DNA of 36,318 nucleotides from Bacillota bacterium (GTDB lineage: Bacteria > Bacillota > Limnochordia > DTU087). Within the stretch, counting starts at the first letter, position 1. Every line of letters starts with the position of its first letter. The notes under the pieces were generated by a model that saw only the letters and a list, made by a program, of their open reading frames with translations, searched no databases and was not told the DNA's origin. Positions 24,452-31,719 of this stretch are shown here, in pieces. Made by a program: the position numbers and the translations under genes. The stretch spans positions 1 through 36,318 of the forward strand of contig JAAYQZ010000045.1 in the NCBI GenBank assembly GCA_012519025.1, in the 5' to 3' direction.

Positions 24452-25714
24452 TCAATCGTACAACTGTTGGCAGCATTTTTTATATTTACGCCCACTGCCG
24501 CAGGGACACAGGGCATTGCGGCCCACATTCTGCCACAAGGACTTAAGCCGTTTTCGCGCACTTTCTGCTAAAATATGGGGACCCGCCTGCTGTCTAAACA
24601 GCCCGGCAAAATCTTCCATGAAGGGACCAATATATGTGAAAAATTGCTTATAGCCTTCGCAAAGGTAGTTGAGTCCCGCTTCTTTGGTTGCAGTCAAAGC
24701 AAAACGATTCTTGGGGCATCCGCCGTGGCACATAAAAACAACCGGACATTGACGACACTCTGCGGGGAGCTTGTCCCGTTTATCCAAACCAAACTGTATC
24801 TGCTTCGGCGAGTCAACTAGACTATGAAGCGGTTCTTTTTGGATATTCCCCAAAAGATGCTCCGGAAAAACAAAGTGGTCACAAGCATAGACATCGCCAT
24901 TGTGTTCTAAGATCATAGCCCGCCCACATGTTTCTGTAAAAAGACAAAGCCGGGCACCGTAACCCACCCAAACGGAAAGACATTCCTCAAACAGCTGTAC
25001 AAAAACGGTCCCAATATCGTATTCAGCCCATTGATTGAAAACACTTACCAGAAAGCGGCCGTAATCTTTGCCACTTACCGATCTATCAGATACCTTACCT
25101 TGACCGAAATGTTCAACCAAAGGTATGAATTGTATATGTCTGACTCCCAGTTCTTTAAAAAACTCATACGTCTCCTTGGGATGCTGGGAATTGACGTTAT
25201 TTACAACACACAATATATTGTATTCCACACCGTGGGTCTTAAGCAAATCCACTCCCCGCAGCACAAGGTCGGCAGTAGGTCCACCTGTTTTTGTATGTCT
25301 ATATGTGTTGTGCAGTTTGGGTGGCCCATCTAAACTGATGCCCACTAAGAAACGGTGCTCATGTAAAAAACGACACCATTCGTCATTCAGAAGCGTACCG
25401 TTGGTTTGAAGAGCATTTTCCGCCTGCCATCCTTTAGGCAGATACCGCTTTTGCAGCTCTACAACTTTCTTGAAAAAATCCAGTCCCATTAAAGTGGGCT
25501 CCCCGCCTTGCCAAGCAAAGGGTACCATTGGACCCGGTTGGGCAGCAATATATTGTTTAATAAATTCCTCCAACAGGGCTTCACTCATGCGGAATCGTGT
25601 TGTATTTGGATATAGCTCATCTTTATCCAAATAGAAACAGTATTGGCAAGCAAGATTACAGCTTGGCCCCGTTGGTTTTACCATGATGTGGAAAGGTTTG
25701 GTATTTAACTTCAT
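24452..25714 (-). CDS. Anaerobic sulfatase-maturase-type radical SAM/SPASM enzyme with SEC-C tail
   Basis: Encodes 420 residues. CNLACQYC (C19, C23, C26) is the radical SAM cluster, WQGGEPTL follows, and the SPASM region (TCGRAMILEHNGDVYACDHF, then CRQCPVVFMCHGGCPKNRF) supplies two more Fe-S clusters. This is the pattern of anSME, which oxidises Cys or Ser of sulfatases to formylglycine without oxygen. A SEC-C metal-binding motif (NALCPCGSGRKYKKCC) is fused at the C-terminus. No sulfatase gene is in the window. The ATG at 25714 follows GGAGG and starts where the family does; the open frame continues upstream to 25777. It lies 13 bp after azlD. Confidence 0.9.
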   Translation of the reverse strand: MKLNTKPFHIMVKPTGPSCNLACQYCFYLDKDELYPNTTRFRMSEALLEEFIKQYIAAQPGPMVPFAWQGGEPTLMGLDFFKKVVELQKRYLPKGWQAENALQTNGTLLNDEWCRFLHEHRFLVGISLDGPPKLHNTYRHTKTGGPTADLVLRGVDLLKTHGVEYNILCVVNNVNSQHPKETYEFFKELGVRHIQFIPLVEHFGQGKVSDRSVSGKDYGRFLVSVFNQWAEYDIGTVFVQLFEECLSVWVGYGARLCLFTETCGRAMILEHNGDVYACDHFVFPEHLLGNIQKEPLHSLVDSPKQIQFGLDKRDKLPAECRQCPVVFMCHGGCPKNRFALTATKEAGLNYLCEGYKQFFTYIGPFMEDFAGLFRQQAGPHILAESARKRLKSLWQNVGRNALCPCGSGRKYKKCCQQLYD

Positions 25715-25727
25715 AAGGTCCTCCGTC

Positions 25728-26036
25728 CTACCTGAGCAATGCTGCCACGGCAAATGCCGCAACAATAGTATAAACAAGATTATTCCATTTAAGGCTTACT
25801 GCCACCGCGGCCGCTCCTCCCACCAAACCAACCCATGCCCGATCGGGATCCACACTCAATATCCCCGGAAAGATGAGTGCCCCCAAAGCAGCATAAGGTA
25901 CAAGCTTCAGCCATCGGTCCACCCATGGCGGTAAAGGAGCATTCCCGGGCAGAAGCAGCGGCAGCATTCTCGGCAAATAGGTGCCCGCGGCCATACCAAA
26001 CAAAAGTATCAAATAGGTGTTAGTGCTCAGGGTCAT
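25728..26036 (-). CDS. azlD: AzlD-family branched-chain amino acid transport subunit
   Basis: Encodes about 102 residues with three or four hydrophobic helices and the family-typical GTYLPRMLPLLL near the start. AzlD is the small partner of AzlC in exporters of leucine-like amino acids. The ATG at 26036 overlaps the end of azlC by 17 bp and has a G-rich ribosome site; the frame extends upstream to 26078 inside azlC, but family alignment favours the shorter form. The overlap indicates translational coupling with azlC. Confidence 0.9.
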   Translation of the reverse strand: MTLSTNTYLILLFGMAAGTYLPRMLPLLLPGNAPLPPWVDRWLKLVPYAALGALIFPGILSVDPDRAWVGLVGGAAAVAVSLKWNNLVYTIVAAFAVAALLR

Positions 26037-26760
26037 CCACCCCCTCGTCCCACAGCCAAGCCCCCAAGGCCGCCGCAATAGTCGTGGCTAACACCATTGC
26101 CCAACCGAAAGCAAACACTTTGCCAAAAACCCAACACAAAGCTCCGCTAATTGCTGCTATGGCTCCGATTTTCCAAGATCTTGCTATGGAAGGGACTAAA
26201 AGTGCAATAAACATCGCATACAGCACTATGCCCATTCCGGAAATAACGCGTCCGGGTAAAATACCGGCAAAAACAGTCCCAACAACGGTGCCGATGACCC
26301 AGCCTAGATATGCCACTGTGTTTACACCCAAAACATAACCACTTGTCAATGCTCCACGCTGTGCCAATGAATTCAGCACAAAAGTTTCATCTGTCACACC
26401 AAATCCAATCACAGCCGCTTGTAAGGAATCCAGCTGAATTCTCCGGGACAAACTGGCTGACATCACGATATATCTAAGATTAATTATAAGATTGGCCAAT
26501 ATTACAGCACCCAGTGATGCCCCACTCTGCCACAGATTAACACCCAAAAACTGCCCAGCCCCGGAAAAGACGAACATTGACATCATCACGGGCTGCCATC
26601 CGCTGAAACCGGAAGCTAGGGCCACTACTCCAAAGGCAATCGATGAAGGGAAATACCCAAAACTAATGGGTAGACCGGCCCGCACGCCTCGCCAAAACTC
26701 ATGGCCCCAAGTCGGTGTACCCACAGATGACTCAAAATTCTGCGATACATCTTTAGCCAT
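26020..26760 (-). CDS. azlC: AzlC-family branched-chain amino acid permease
   Basis: Encodes 246 residues with about six to seven membrane helices. GVRAGLPISFGYFPSSIAFG and the NLRYIVMSASLS segment are typical of AzlC, the large subunit of the AzlCD exporter. AAGGAG lies seven bases before the ATG. It follows the short MscS gene by 46 bp and overlaps azlD. In B. subtilis AzlCD confers resistance to 4-azaleucine. Why it is joined to an anSME-like radical SAM gene is unclear. Confidence 0.92.
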   Translation of the reverse strand: MAKDVSQNFESSVGTPTWGHEFWRGVRAGLPISFGYFPSSIAFGVVALASGFSGWQPVMMSMFVFSGAGQFLGVNLWQSGASLGAVILANLIINLRYIVMSASLSRRIQLDSLQAAVIGFGVTDETFVLNSLAQRGALTSGYVLGVNTVAYLGWVIGTVVGTVFAGILPGRVISGMGIVLYAMFIALLVPSIARSWKIGAIAAISGALCWVFGKVFAFGWAMVLATTIAAALGAWLWDEGVDDPEH

Positions 26761-26806
26761 TAACTGACTCCTTCTGCACTCCTTGCTGTAGATCGCAGCT
26801 AGAGAC

Positions 26807-27385
26807 CTAACCGTTTTTACGGCTGAATCTGGATCTTAGCCTTCCGGCCGGTAAAGCCTCCTGTTCAGGGCCCCGATCCAGCAAGGTGTATGTGGCATTA
26901 TCGATTAATCGGTTGGGGACAGTATGCAAAATACCGTCATCATCCCGTATTTTCGTTTTACGGATCGTTACTGATTCCACGATCCCCTCAAGACCCGTTG
27001 CTTTGACTTTGTACCCGACGCGGAAATCATCATCTGCGATGAGAAAAACCCCGGCCAAAAGATCCTGAGTAACTGAATTCATGCCAGATGCCAAAGCCAT
27101 AGCCACTAACGCCACTGAGCCGCCCAATGCCAACGATATCTGCTGCATCCCCATGGCCGCCGTCACCGCCGCCAGCACAAAGATCCAGCCGACAAAACCT
27201 ACACCAGAGCCTAAAAGGCTGGCTAAAGTTGGATCAACATGGGTTGCAGAAGTAGCCCTCAGCACCACCATCCTGGCAACCTTGACAAACAAGGCCCCAA
27301 TGATAAGTGTGAAAAGAGCCCCCGGCACCTTATTTAGATATTCCGACATTTCAACAAATGCCGTGCCAAATAATGTCCCTTCCAA
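26807..27385 (-). CDS. Short MscS-like mechanosensitive channel protein
   Basis: Encodes 192 residues with a TTG start behind AGGAGGTG. Three hydrophobic stretches (about 20-42, 58-82 and 84-110) lead into the glycine/alanine-rich pore helix (LGGSVALVAMALASGMNSVT). The beta-domain follows: FRVGYKVKATGLEGIVESV, KIRDDDGILHTVPNRLI. After the PN motif the protein ends in a basic tail (LRSRFSRKNG). It lacks the large C-terminal alpha/beta cage of E. coli MscS (286 residues), so it is a minimal form. MscS proteins release solutes under osmotic shock. It heads the azlCD operon. Confidence 0.85.
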   Translation of the reverse strand: MEGTLFGTAFVEMSEYLNKVPGALFTLIIGALFVKVARMVVLRATSATHVDPTLASLLGSGVGFVGWIFVLAAVTAAMGMQQISLALGGSVALVAMALASGMNSVTQDLLAGVFLIADDDFRVGYKVKATGLEGIVESVTIRKTKIRDDDGILHTVPNRLIDNATYTLLDRGPEQEALPAGRLRSRFSRKNG

Positions 27386-27620
27386 CGTACCACACCTCCT
27401 ATCTAATCACTCACCTTTTAAGTCATTCTCCACAAAATCCTGCGTTCCTGCGCATGTATCTTGACTGCCCGTCCCTGCGGCAATGGGGTGCCGGCAGACT
27501 TCAACATATTGATCTGAAAGGTGTTTTCTATCTTTTCGGAAAACATCCTGGGTGGAAGGCTTCAAGCAGAACCACAGCGAATTTCCTTTAGACACTTCGA
27601 CTTTTTGGAGGAAAACTGAC

Positions 27621-28760
27621 ATGAACCTTAAAAATCGCGACACCCGTTGGGGATTTATTTCCCCACTCAGTCCTGCACTGGGACTGGTGTATTATCTTCT
27701 TTTGTTAACCAAATTTAAGGAGATTTGGCACGGAATTAAGACAAATAAAGCCACCCGCGCAGCCCTCCTAGGATTGACTATTGCAGGTGTGCTCAGTGCC
27801 TTGCTTTCAACCAACAAGGTTGAAGGTTTGCTTAACATGCCTATTCCAATAGTCTTTATCTTTATTTACGCCCTGGCCCGCTGGGGTATTCAAAAACCCC
27901 AGGAGTTTTTGCGGGCCTTGGTTTTGGGGTGCGGAGTCCTCGGCTTAATAGTTGTTATAAGCAGCCAACTGCGTTTGAACATTTGGTGGGGCTCAATCCC
28001 TATACTTGCTCGCTTTACGGGAAGAGGCAATGTGCTTGGTATGGCAGACAACGGCCTTGCCGCGATGATGGAGGCCGGTGTTGCTGGCGGGATAGGGCTG
28101 TTTTTGTATGAAACCCGCTACCGTTGGCTGTATTTGTTAGCCAGTGTTGTATCTTTACTTGCCATTTTCGCCACCTATTCCCGCGGCTCCATGGTGGCCG
28201 TTTTGGCAGCCGCATTGCTCATCTTTGCCCTGGACATTAAATTGGTAAAAAGGCACTGGAAATTGATTGTCGCCTTAGGGCTTCTAGTAGTGGTTGTCAT
28301 AAGCCAATCCCCGGGTCTTGCCAGACGAGTTTCATCAATAACTAGTGCACATGACAGAAGTAATATAGGCCGTCTGCAGATCTATGAAGTTACCTGGCAA
28401 ATGATTAAAGAGCACCCCCTATTAGGTATAGGTCCCGGCCAATATGGAAACGTTTACGAAACTTATCGACCGGAGGGGTATTTGAAGGCCCGCAGTCCCC
28501 ATAACTTATATCTTTTCGTTTTGGCCGGCTGGGGCCTTGTAGGGTTCATGCTGTTTTTTGGTTGGATGGCAAATGCTGTTATTTATCCACTTATAAAAGA
28601 TAACAGTCCTTACCGTCGAATTGCTTTTGTGATGATGATTTCCTTCTGGGTGCACGTACTTTTCAATGATATTTATATCGCCCACGTGCCCTTAATTATG
28701 GGCTGTATCGCCCATCCAAAGCTGGGTTCAAAGGACACGCAAAACACAGAATCTATCTAA
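27621..28760 (+). CDS. O-antigen ligase/Wzy-like membrane protein
   Basis: Encodes 379 residues with about ten membrane helices. Before the last helices comes the Wzy_C region: RLQIYEVTWQMIKEHPLLGI, then GPGQYGNVYETY, and SPHNLYLFVLAGWGLVGF with the histidine conserved in this superfamily. Members join or polymerise glycans on lipid carriers. In a Gram-positive organism it would act in exopolysaccharide or wall teichoic-type polymer transfer. The ATG at 27621 follows GGAGG by nine bases; upstream in-frame codons to 27552 lack a ribosome site. Its 3' end overlaps galM by 8 bp, convergently. The 235 bp before it hold no recognised gene. Confidence 0.85.
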   Translation: MNLKNRDTRWGFISPLSPALGLVYYLLLLTKFKEIWHGIKTNKATRAALLGLTIAGVLSALLSTNKVEGLLNMPIPIVFIFIYALARWGIQKPQEFLRALVLGCGVLGLIVVISSQLRLNIWWGSIPILARFTGRGNVLGMADNGLAAMMEAGVAGGIGLFLYETRYRWLYLLASVVSLLAIFATYSRGSMVAVLAAALLIFALDIKLVKRHWKLIVALGLLVVVVISQSPGLARRVSSITSAHDRSNIGRLQIYEVTWQMIKEHPLLGIGPGQYGNVYETYRPEGYLKARSPHNLYLFVLAGWGLVGFMLFFGWMANAVIYPLIKDNSPYRRIAFVMMISFWVHVLFNDIYIAHVPLIMGCIAHPKLGSKDTQNTESI

Positions 28761-29739
28761 CAACCTCTACCCACATATTGCCGGTAAAACTGTTGCCTGG
28801 GGAAATAACTACAAGGCCAGTCTCCTCGTGGGGCAGCTCCATATTTGGTGCATTGGTTACCCAAGTATAAGGTTCCAAGCATACAAAGGGATCTTCAGGA
28901 CTGTGCCCGGTCCAAACAACCCAGTGCTTAAATTCCTTACCAGCACCATATTCTATGGCAATACCTGCACCACTATCAGCAAGTCTGGCTGTACTTTTTC
29001 CATCAACCAGAGTGAGATCAGTGTATACATCGTCAAGTACTACACCGGACAGTTTGACAGGTTCTTGCAAATTCTGCCCCTTGGAAACGGACAGTTTCTT
29101 ACCGGTGGGGAGTAAATCAGCTAACTCCCAGATTTGTTTGGCCGGCACTTGAACAGTGCAGTTTTCTTTTGCACTATCGGGCATTAAAGGTACATTGAAA
29201 TAAGGATGAAATCCAATGCCAAACGGCATGGAAGTCGAATCGAGATTTTCTGCTTCTACCCGAAAATCCACCCGTGACTCCTTCAGTGAAAATGTCATGC
29301 GAAGTTCAAATGAATGTGGGTAAGAATGTTTGATTGATGGGTGATCATCGGAACGAATGGCTGTCATCACCTGAGCTGCATTTTCCGTGTCAGTGGCTAC
29401 AATTCGCCAAGGTAAATTGTGAACCAACCCATGGATATGATTGATTCCCTTTTCATTAATCTCAAATATATACTCCCGCCCTTCGAATGTGAATCTACCG
29501 TGTTCAATTCGGTTGGGGGGCATCAGCACGGGAAAGCCCCAACCAACAGAATTTTCCCGTAAATCATTAGCTGAGTTGGGAGTTCGCAATATCTTTACCC
29601 CGGTTTCATCATGTTCCAAACTGATTAGATTACTGCCCCACCCCACCACTAAAATACCGTTCAAGCCACTTTGTTTATCTTTTAATTTGACTGCTTCCAA
29701 TCCATGGAACTTAAAGTTTTCGACAGAGAAGCGCGCCAT
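28753..29739 (-). CDS. galM: Aldose 1-epimerase (galactose mutarotase family)
   Basis: Encodes 328 residues of the galactose mutarotase fold. The residues expected for sugar binding and catalysis are visible: R77 (NRIEHG), H103 (HIHGLVH), H178 (GFHPYF) and the base E289 (CLEPYT). It interconverts alpha and beta anomers of aldohexoses, supplying the form used by glucokinase or galactokinase. Homologues can act on hexose 6-phosphates (YeaD type); the sequence does not settle this. GGAGGG lies six bases before the ATG. It is divergent from a Gfo/Idh gene. Confidence 0.88.
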   Translation of the reverse strand: MARFSVENFKFHGLEAVKLKDKQSGLNGILVVGWGSNLISLEHDETGVKILRTPNSANDLRENSVGWGFPVLMPPNRIEHGRFTFEGREYIFEINEKGINHIHGLVHNLPWRIVATDTENAAQVMTAIRSDDHPSIKHSYPHSFELRMTFSLKESRVDFRVEAENLDSTSMPFGIGFHPYFNVPLMPDSAKENCTVQVPAKQIWELADLLPTGKKLSVSKGQNLQEPVKLSGVVLDDVYTDLTLVDGKSTARLADSGAGIAIEYGAGKEFKHWVVWTGHSPEDPFVCLEPYTWVTNAPNMELPHEETGLVVISPGNSFTGNMWVEVVR

Positions 29740-29903
29740 TCAGAGCCCTCCTTGAGCATTTTGATTTATAGAAGGTTTCTAGTCGTTGGACCTATATCCC
29801 TTTGCCAACCTGCCCGGTCATTTTGATTAGGCAGGAAACTTCCACTTAAGCGTGAATGAGTATGATGGATTCAGCAGTAATATACACGAGCGAGGTGGAT
29901 TTT

Positions 29904-30854
29904 ATGGTTAAAATTGCGCTTGTAGGCTGCGGCGGCATTGGGACCAATCATGCCAACAAACTCATACAAATTCCCGACGCGAAAATTGTAGCGGCAGTGG
30001 ATATTATCCCTGAGCGCGCAGAAAAAGTGGCAGAGCTGGCCAATGCGAAGGCCTTTACCGATTATCGAGATGCTTTGCCGCTGGCTGATGCTGTGTGGGT
30101 CTGCACACCTCCCGACAGCCATCGAGACATAAGTGTAGATGCCCTGAATGCAAACAAACACGTGTTTTGCGAAAAACCTATGGCACTTTCTTTGGAAGAG
30201 GCAGATGCCATGATCGAAGCGGCCAAAACCAATGACAGGCTGCTTGGTATAGGCTATTGTCTCAGATTTCTTCCTTGGGCTGAAAAATGTAAGGAAATAG
30301 TGGAAAGTGGCGAGTTGGGAGATATAACGGTGGCTTGGATTGCCCGCATGAGCTCCATTCCTCCCGCACCTTGGCTCAAAGATCAAGCTGCAAGCGGTGG
30401 TATGCTGACTGAGCAAACTACTCATAACCTCGATTGGCTTCGCTATGTGTTGGGGGATGTAGCAGAAGTCACCGGTCTTTCTAAAACTGCCCTTCCCGAT
30501 GTGACAATTCAAGATAATGTTGTGGCTGTGCTCAAGTTTGCCAGAGGTACCATTGGACAAATTATGGCATCATGGTCATCTGCCTCAAATTGGTTGGAAT
30601 CCGGCTTGGTGGGCACTAAAGGTGTGCTTCGAACCGGTCAAGGCGGCCCCATTACCGTGTATCCCGTTGGCGGGGAACCTAAAACCTACGAACCGGAACG
30701 TATAGACATGTATCTCAAGGAAGATGAGGTTTTTATAGACAGTATCGTAAACAACTCACCCTATCCTTTGGACCCCGCAGAAGCAAAAGAGAGTCTTGCT
30801 CTCAGTCTTGCTATACTCAAATCAGCCCAAACAGGTCAAACCATCACAATCTGA
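29904..30854 (+). CDS. Gfo/Idh/MocA-family oxidoreductase
   Basis: Encodes 316 residues, slightly shorter than the usual 330-380. The coenzyme motif is VGCGGIGTNH (7-16), EKP is at 90-92, and the active-site histidine lies in TTHNLDWLRYVLG. It is distinct from the 384-residue Gfo/Idh protein encoded at 19977-21131. The ATG at 29904 follows GAGGTGG by five bases; a further upstream ATG at 29856 would add 16 residues before the Rossmann strand and is unlikely. A strong terminator follows, so it is a single-gene unit. The substrate is probably a sugar or polyol derivative. Confidence 0.9.
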   Translation: MVKIALVGCGGIGTNHANKLIQIPDAKIVAAVDIIPERAEKVAELANAKAFTDYRDALPLADAVWVCTPPDSHRDISVDALNANKHVFCEKPMALSLEEADAMIEAAKTNDRLLGIGYCLRFLPWAEKCKEIVESGELGDITVAWIARMSSIPPAPWLKDQAASGGMLTEQTTHNLDWLRYVLGDVAEVTGLSKTALPDVTIQDNVVAVLKFARGTIGQIMASWSSASNWLESGLVGTKGVLRTGQGGPITVYPVGGEPKTYEPERIDMYLKEDEVFIDSIVNNSPYPLDPAEAKESLALSLAILKSAQTGQTITI

Positions 30855-30863
30855 CCCTTAATC

Positions 30864-30896
30864 AAGATGCCCCGGCTTTTAAAACCGGGGCATCTT
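30864..30896. terminator. Strong bidirectional terminator after the Gfo/Idh gene
   Basis: A perfect 12-bp stem (AAGATGCCCCGG and its complement) closes a 9-base A/T-rich loop. TTTGC follows on the plus strand and TTGATTAAGG on the minus strand. It separates the Gfo/Idh gene from the convergent osmC gene. Confidence 0.8.
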
Positions 30897-30929
30897 TGCT
30901 GTTGTGCTGTTTAGACGCATCTTCTAAGT

Positions 30930-31340
30930 TTAGCTATCAATGATTTCAAAATCATATTCAATGGAAGCATTCAAAGAATGGGATACAGAACAATATTTTT
31001 CCGTGGAGAGTTGAACTGCCCGTCCCACGCGCTCGGGATTCAAATCCTTACCTGTGATCACGTAGTGGATCTTAACCTGGGTAAACCGCCTTGGATGCTC
31101 TTCTGCCCGCTCGCTTTTAATTTGAACCTTCACGCCTTCAATGGGCTGCTGCATCTTCTGCAAAATACTTACCACATCTATTCCTGTACAGCCCCCCACC
31201 GCGGCCAATAGAAATTCTGTTGGCCTTGCGCCCAAGTTTTCCCCTCCACCTTCAACTGATGCATCCATTACTAAAGTATGACCGGATCCTACTTCGGCCC
31301 GAAACTCCATGCCGCTCGCCCAATTAACTTCAACTTGCAT
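30930..31340 (-). CDS. OsmC-family protein
   Basis: Encodes 136 residues. The two cysteines of the OsmC/Ohr fold are present, C51 in AAVGGCTGIDV and C117 in EKYCSVSHSL. The family reduces organic hydroperoxides through these thiols; members of the YhfA-like branch, which this resembles, are less well characterised and may handle sulfur compounds. GGGGGTC precedes the ATG. It lies 32 bp after the CsoR-type gene on the same strand, so both are likely one operon under CsoR control. Confidence 0.88.
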   Translation of the reverse strand: MQVEVNWASGMEFRAEVGSGHTLVMDASVEGGGENLGARPTEFLLAAVGGCTGIDVVSILQKMQQPIEGVKVQIKSERAEEHPRRFTQVKIHYVITGKDLNPERVGRAVQLSTEKYCSVSHSLNASIEYDFEIIDS

Positions 31341-31372
31341 AAAGTGACCCCCTAAATGATCAAATACTTCGC

Positions 31373-31648
31373 CTAGAATGTGTATTTTTTAATTGCATCC
31401 ATCAATTCGTCGATAGAGGCATCGCCCACACCATGCTGGATAGCATCAGTCACGCAGCCTTTGATATGCCCTTCAAGCATAATTTGACCGACACTGTTTA
31501 GCGCGGAGCGGGCAGCAGATATTTGGTTCAGCACGTCAATACAATACTGCTCATCCTCGATCATGCGGCTTATACCTCGAATTTGGCCTTCGATTCGGCT
31601 CAATCGAGAAAGTAAGTTTTTCTTGCGTGCTGGGTCAATGCTCGGCAT
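31373..31648 (-). CDS. csoR: CsoR/RcnR-family metal-sensing repressor
   Basis: Encodes 91 residues, the usual length for CsoR. It is an all-helical repressor: KKNLLSRLSRIEGQIRGISR, then the copper triad C36 (QYCIDVL), H61 and C65 (EGHIKGCV). That Cys-His-Cys pattern marks Cu(I)-sensing CsoR; RcnR has an N-terminal histidine and CstR lacks the His. The open frame runs upstream to 31765, but GGGAG lies eight bases before the ATG at 31648 and the family starts there. No copper exporter is present. A GC-centred inverted repeat 36 bp upstream could be its operator. Confidence 0.9.
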   Translation of the reverse strand: MPSIDPARKKNLLSRLSRIEGQIRGISRMIEDEQYCIDVLNQISAARSALNSVGQIMLEGHIKGCVTDAIQHGVGDASIDELMDAIKKYTF

Positions 31649-31684
31649 CAACTTGGCTCCCTTCACCTCATCATCACTGAAACC

Positions 31685-31701
31685 ATACCCACCCCAGGTA
31701 T
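31685..31701 (-). promoter_or_regulatory. Candidate CsoR operator before csoR
   Basis: ATACC-CACCCCA-GGTAT is an inverted repeat with a C/G-rich centre. It lies 36 bp before the csoR start, between csoR and the end of the GH127 gene. CsoR operators are typically AT-rich arms around G/C tracts, so the fit is suggestive but unproven. Confidence 0.45.
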
Positions 31702-31719
31702 AGGTTAAACCTCCAACAG

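Noticed and set aside
27407-27643. A 78-codon minus-strand frame upstream of the short MscS gene
   Set aside because: It overlaps the start and ribosome site of the O-antigen-ligase-like gene and lacks its own ribosome site or any recognisable domain.
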